A stretch of DNA of 64,000 nt, from positions 1 to 64,000 of the forward strand of contig JACCGJ010020823.1 of assembly GCA_013407085.1 (NCBI GenBank). The letters are read 5' to 3'. A program made the translations under genes and the position numbers. Positions 63,511-64,000 of this stretch are shown here, one piece after another. How positions within the stretch are numbered: the stretch's first letter is position 1; each line of letters opens with the position of its first letter. The notes below the pieces were generated by a model. The model was not told the DNA's origin and made no database searches. It worked only from the letters and a program-made list of their open reading frames with translations. This DNA is from Atriophallophorus winterbourni. Lineage: Eukaryota > Platyhelminthes > Trematoda > Plagiorchiida > Microphallidae.

Positions 63511-64000
63511 GGTTCAGTTCAGTTTGCACAGGACAAAAGTTCTTTCCAGAATTTCTTTCGGTGGAAAGCTGCAGAAAAGCAACCACCACTGCAAAACCGT
63601 TTTTTCTTCCTGTCTATCTGAAATCTTCGACGATCACGACGCCAAAAGATTATCGGGATTGTATTTAGGAAGCCCCGTGTTATAACCGATGCTGGAAAAA
63701 GAAAAAGCAGTTTCTCTTCACCAGCACGGTGAAAGGTCAGCTGAAATAGCATCGTGTATCATAAATAAAAAAACACAGAGAACTCTAGCCCTCACTTTAT
63801 TTACGGGAAAACGCTAACAGGTGTACTACCTAACCTTGTATAAAAATTAAGGAAACTATTCGGGAAAAAACATACTCCAGTTGCGGTCAAAACCCTGCTT
63901 AAAACTTGAGACGGTACTGCAGGAAATAAGTTCTTCTGGAAGAATGTTATTAGCAATTTTAAGTGAATTACCTCTGGTGCCCAGTTCGGCATTTAAGGTA
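63511..64000 (-). mobile_element. LINE-A family 3' fragment, continues past the window end
   Basis: Parallel to 9163-9810: the same 3' UTR blocks (TCTGAAATCTTCGACGATCACGA-like, GGAAAAAGAAAAAGCAGTTTCTCTTC) and tail at 63511-63535. Relative to the 9-kb copy it lacks ~67 bp between GGAAGAATGTT and TTAGCAATTTTAAGTGA, removing part of the C-terminal coding region. Confidence 0.85.

Noticed and set aside
1..64000. CRISPR arrays, bacterial operons, or bacterial start and terminator signals
   Set aside because: The content is eukaryotic (spliced gene, LINEs, LTR element); repeats are dispersed and not regularly spaced.

Overview
The window looks like nuclear DNA of a parasitic flatworm, most likely a digenean trematode. 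One host gene is recognisable, and almost everything else that can be identified is transposon-derived. Four points support the assignment. The host gene has several 31-37 nt micro-introns at its 5' end and kilobase introns further 3', the intron-size pattern described for schistosomes. The LTR element has CsRn1-like (Ty3/gypsy) gag zinc-finger spacing. CR1-like, RTE-like and Penelope-like retroelements are mixed together. Repeats carry hammerhead-ribozyme-like motifs, as known from schistosome repeats. No search was run, so the species is unknown.

Layout. 1-560: polypyrimidine (CTT)n tract. 0.65-2.56 kb: 5' part of a CR1-like LINE ('LINE-A') on the minus strand. 4.6-13.9 kb: LINE relics, three dispersed-repeat and zinc-finger fragments, and a Penelope-like fragment with a GIY-YIG motif followed by a hammerhead-like sequence. 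15.7-16.04 kb: a 241-bp repeat in tandem, with a decayed hammerhead. 16.6-27.3 kb (minus): a nine-exon SLC36-type amino acid transporter gene (1437-nt CDS, 478 codons plus stop, all splice sites GT-AG). Its long introns hold a CR1 fragment, four more hammerhead-like motifs and several copies of a ~235-bp SINE. 27.8-35.3 kb: SINEs nested in RTE-like and CR1-like relics; three SINE copies have recognisable target-site duplications, which fix the SINE ends. 35.3-38.9 kb: decayed 'LINE-B'. 39.9-43.5 kb: older 'LINE-D'. 45.3-49.7 kb: further relics, including an old Ty3/gypsy integrase. 50.2-55.0 kb: nearly complete LINE-A. 55.0-56.3 kb: a related 3' fragment.

56.5-59.7 kb holds a young LTR retrotransposon: 193-bp LTRs differing at one base, a 5-bp target duplication, PBS, PPT, intact gag, and a pol frame that has lost the whole reverse transcriptase and RNase H region, so protease runs directly into integrase. 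60.2-63.5 kb (minus) is LINE-C, a nearly intact EN-RT LINE split by one extra base. The window ends in another LINE-A 3' fragment.

The observations most worth checking are the RT-less LTR element, candidate -1 frameshift heptamers in both the LTR element and LINE-A, the hammerhead-bearing repeat family, the SINE family with a pentamer tail and defined ends, and the transporter's Asn at the TM1 position where mammalian PAT1 has an essential His.
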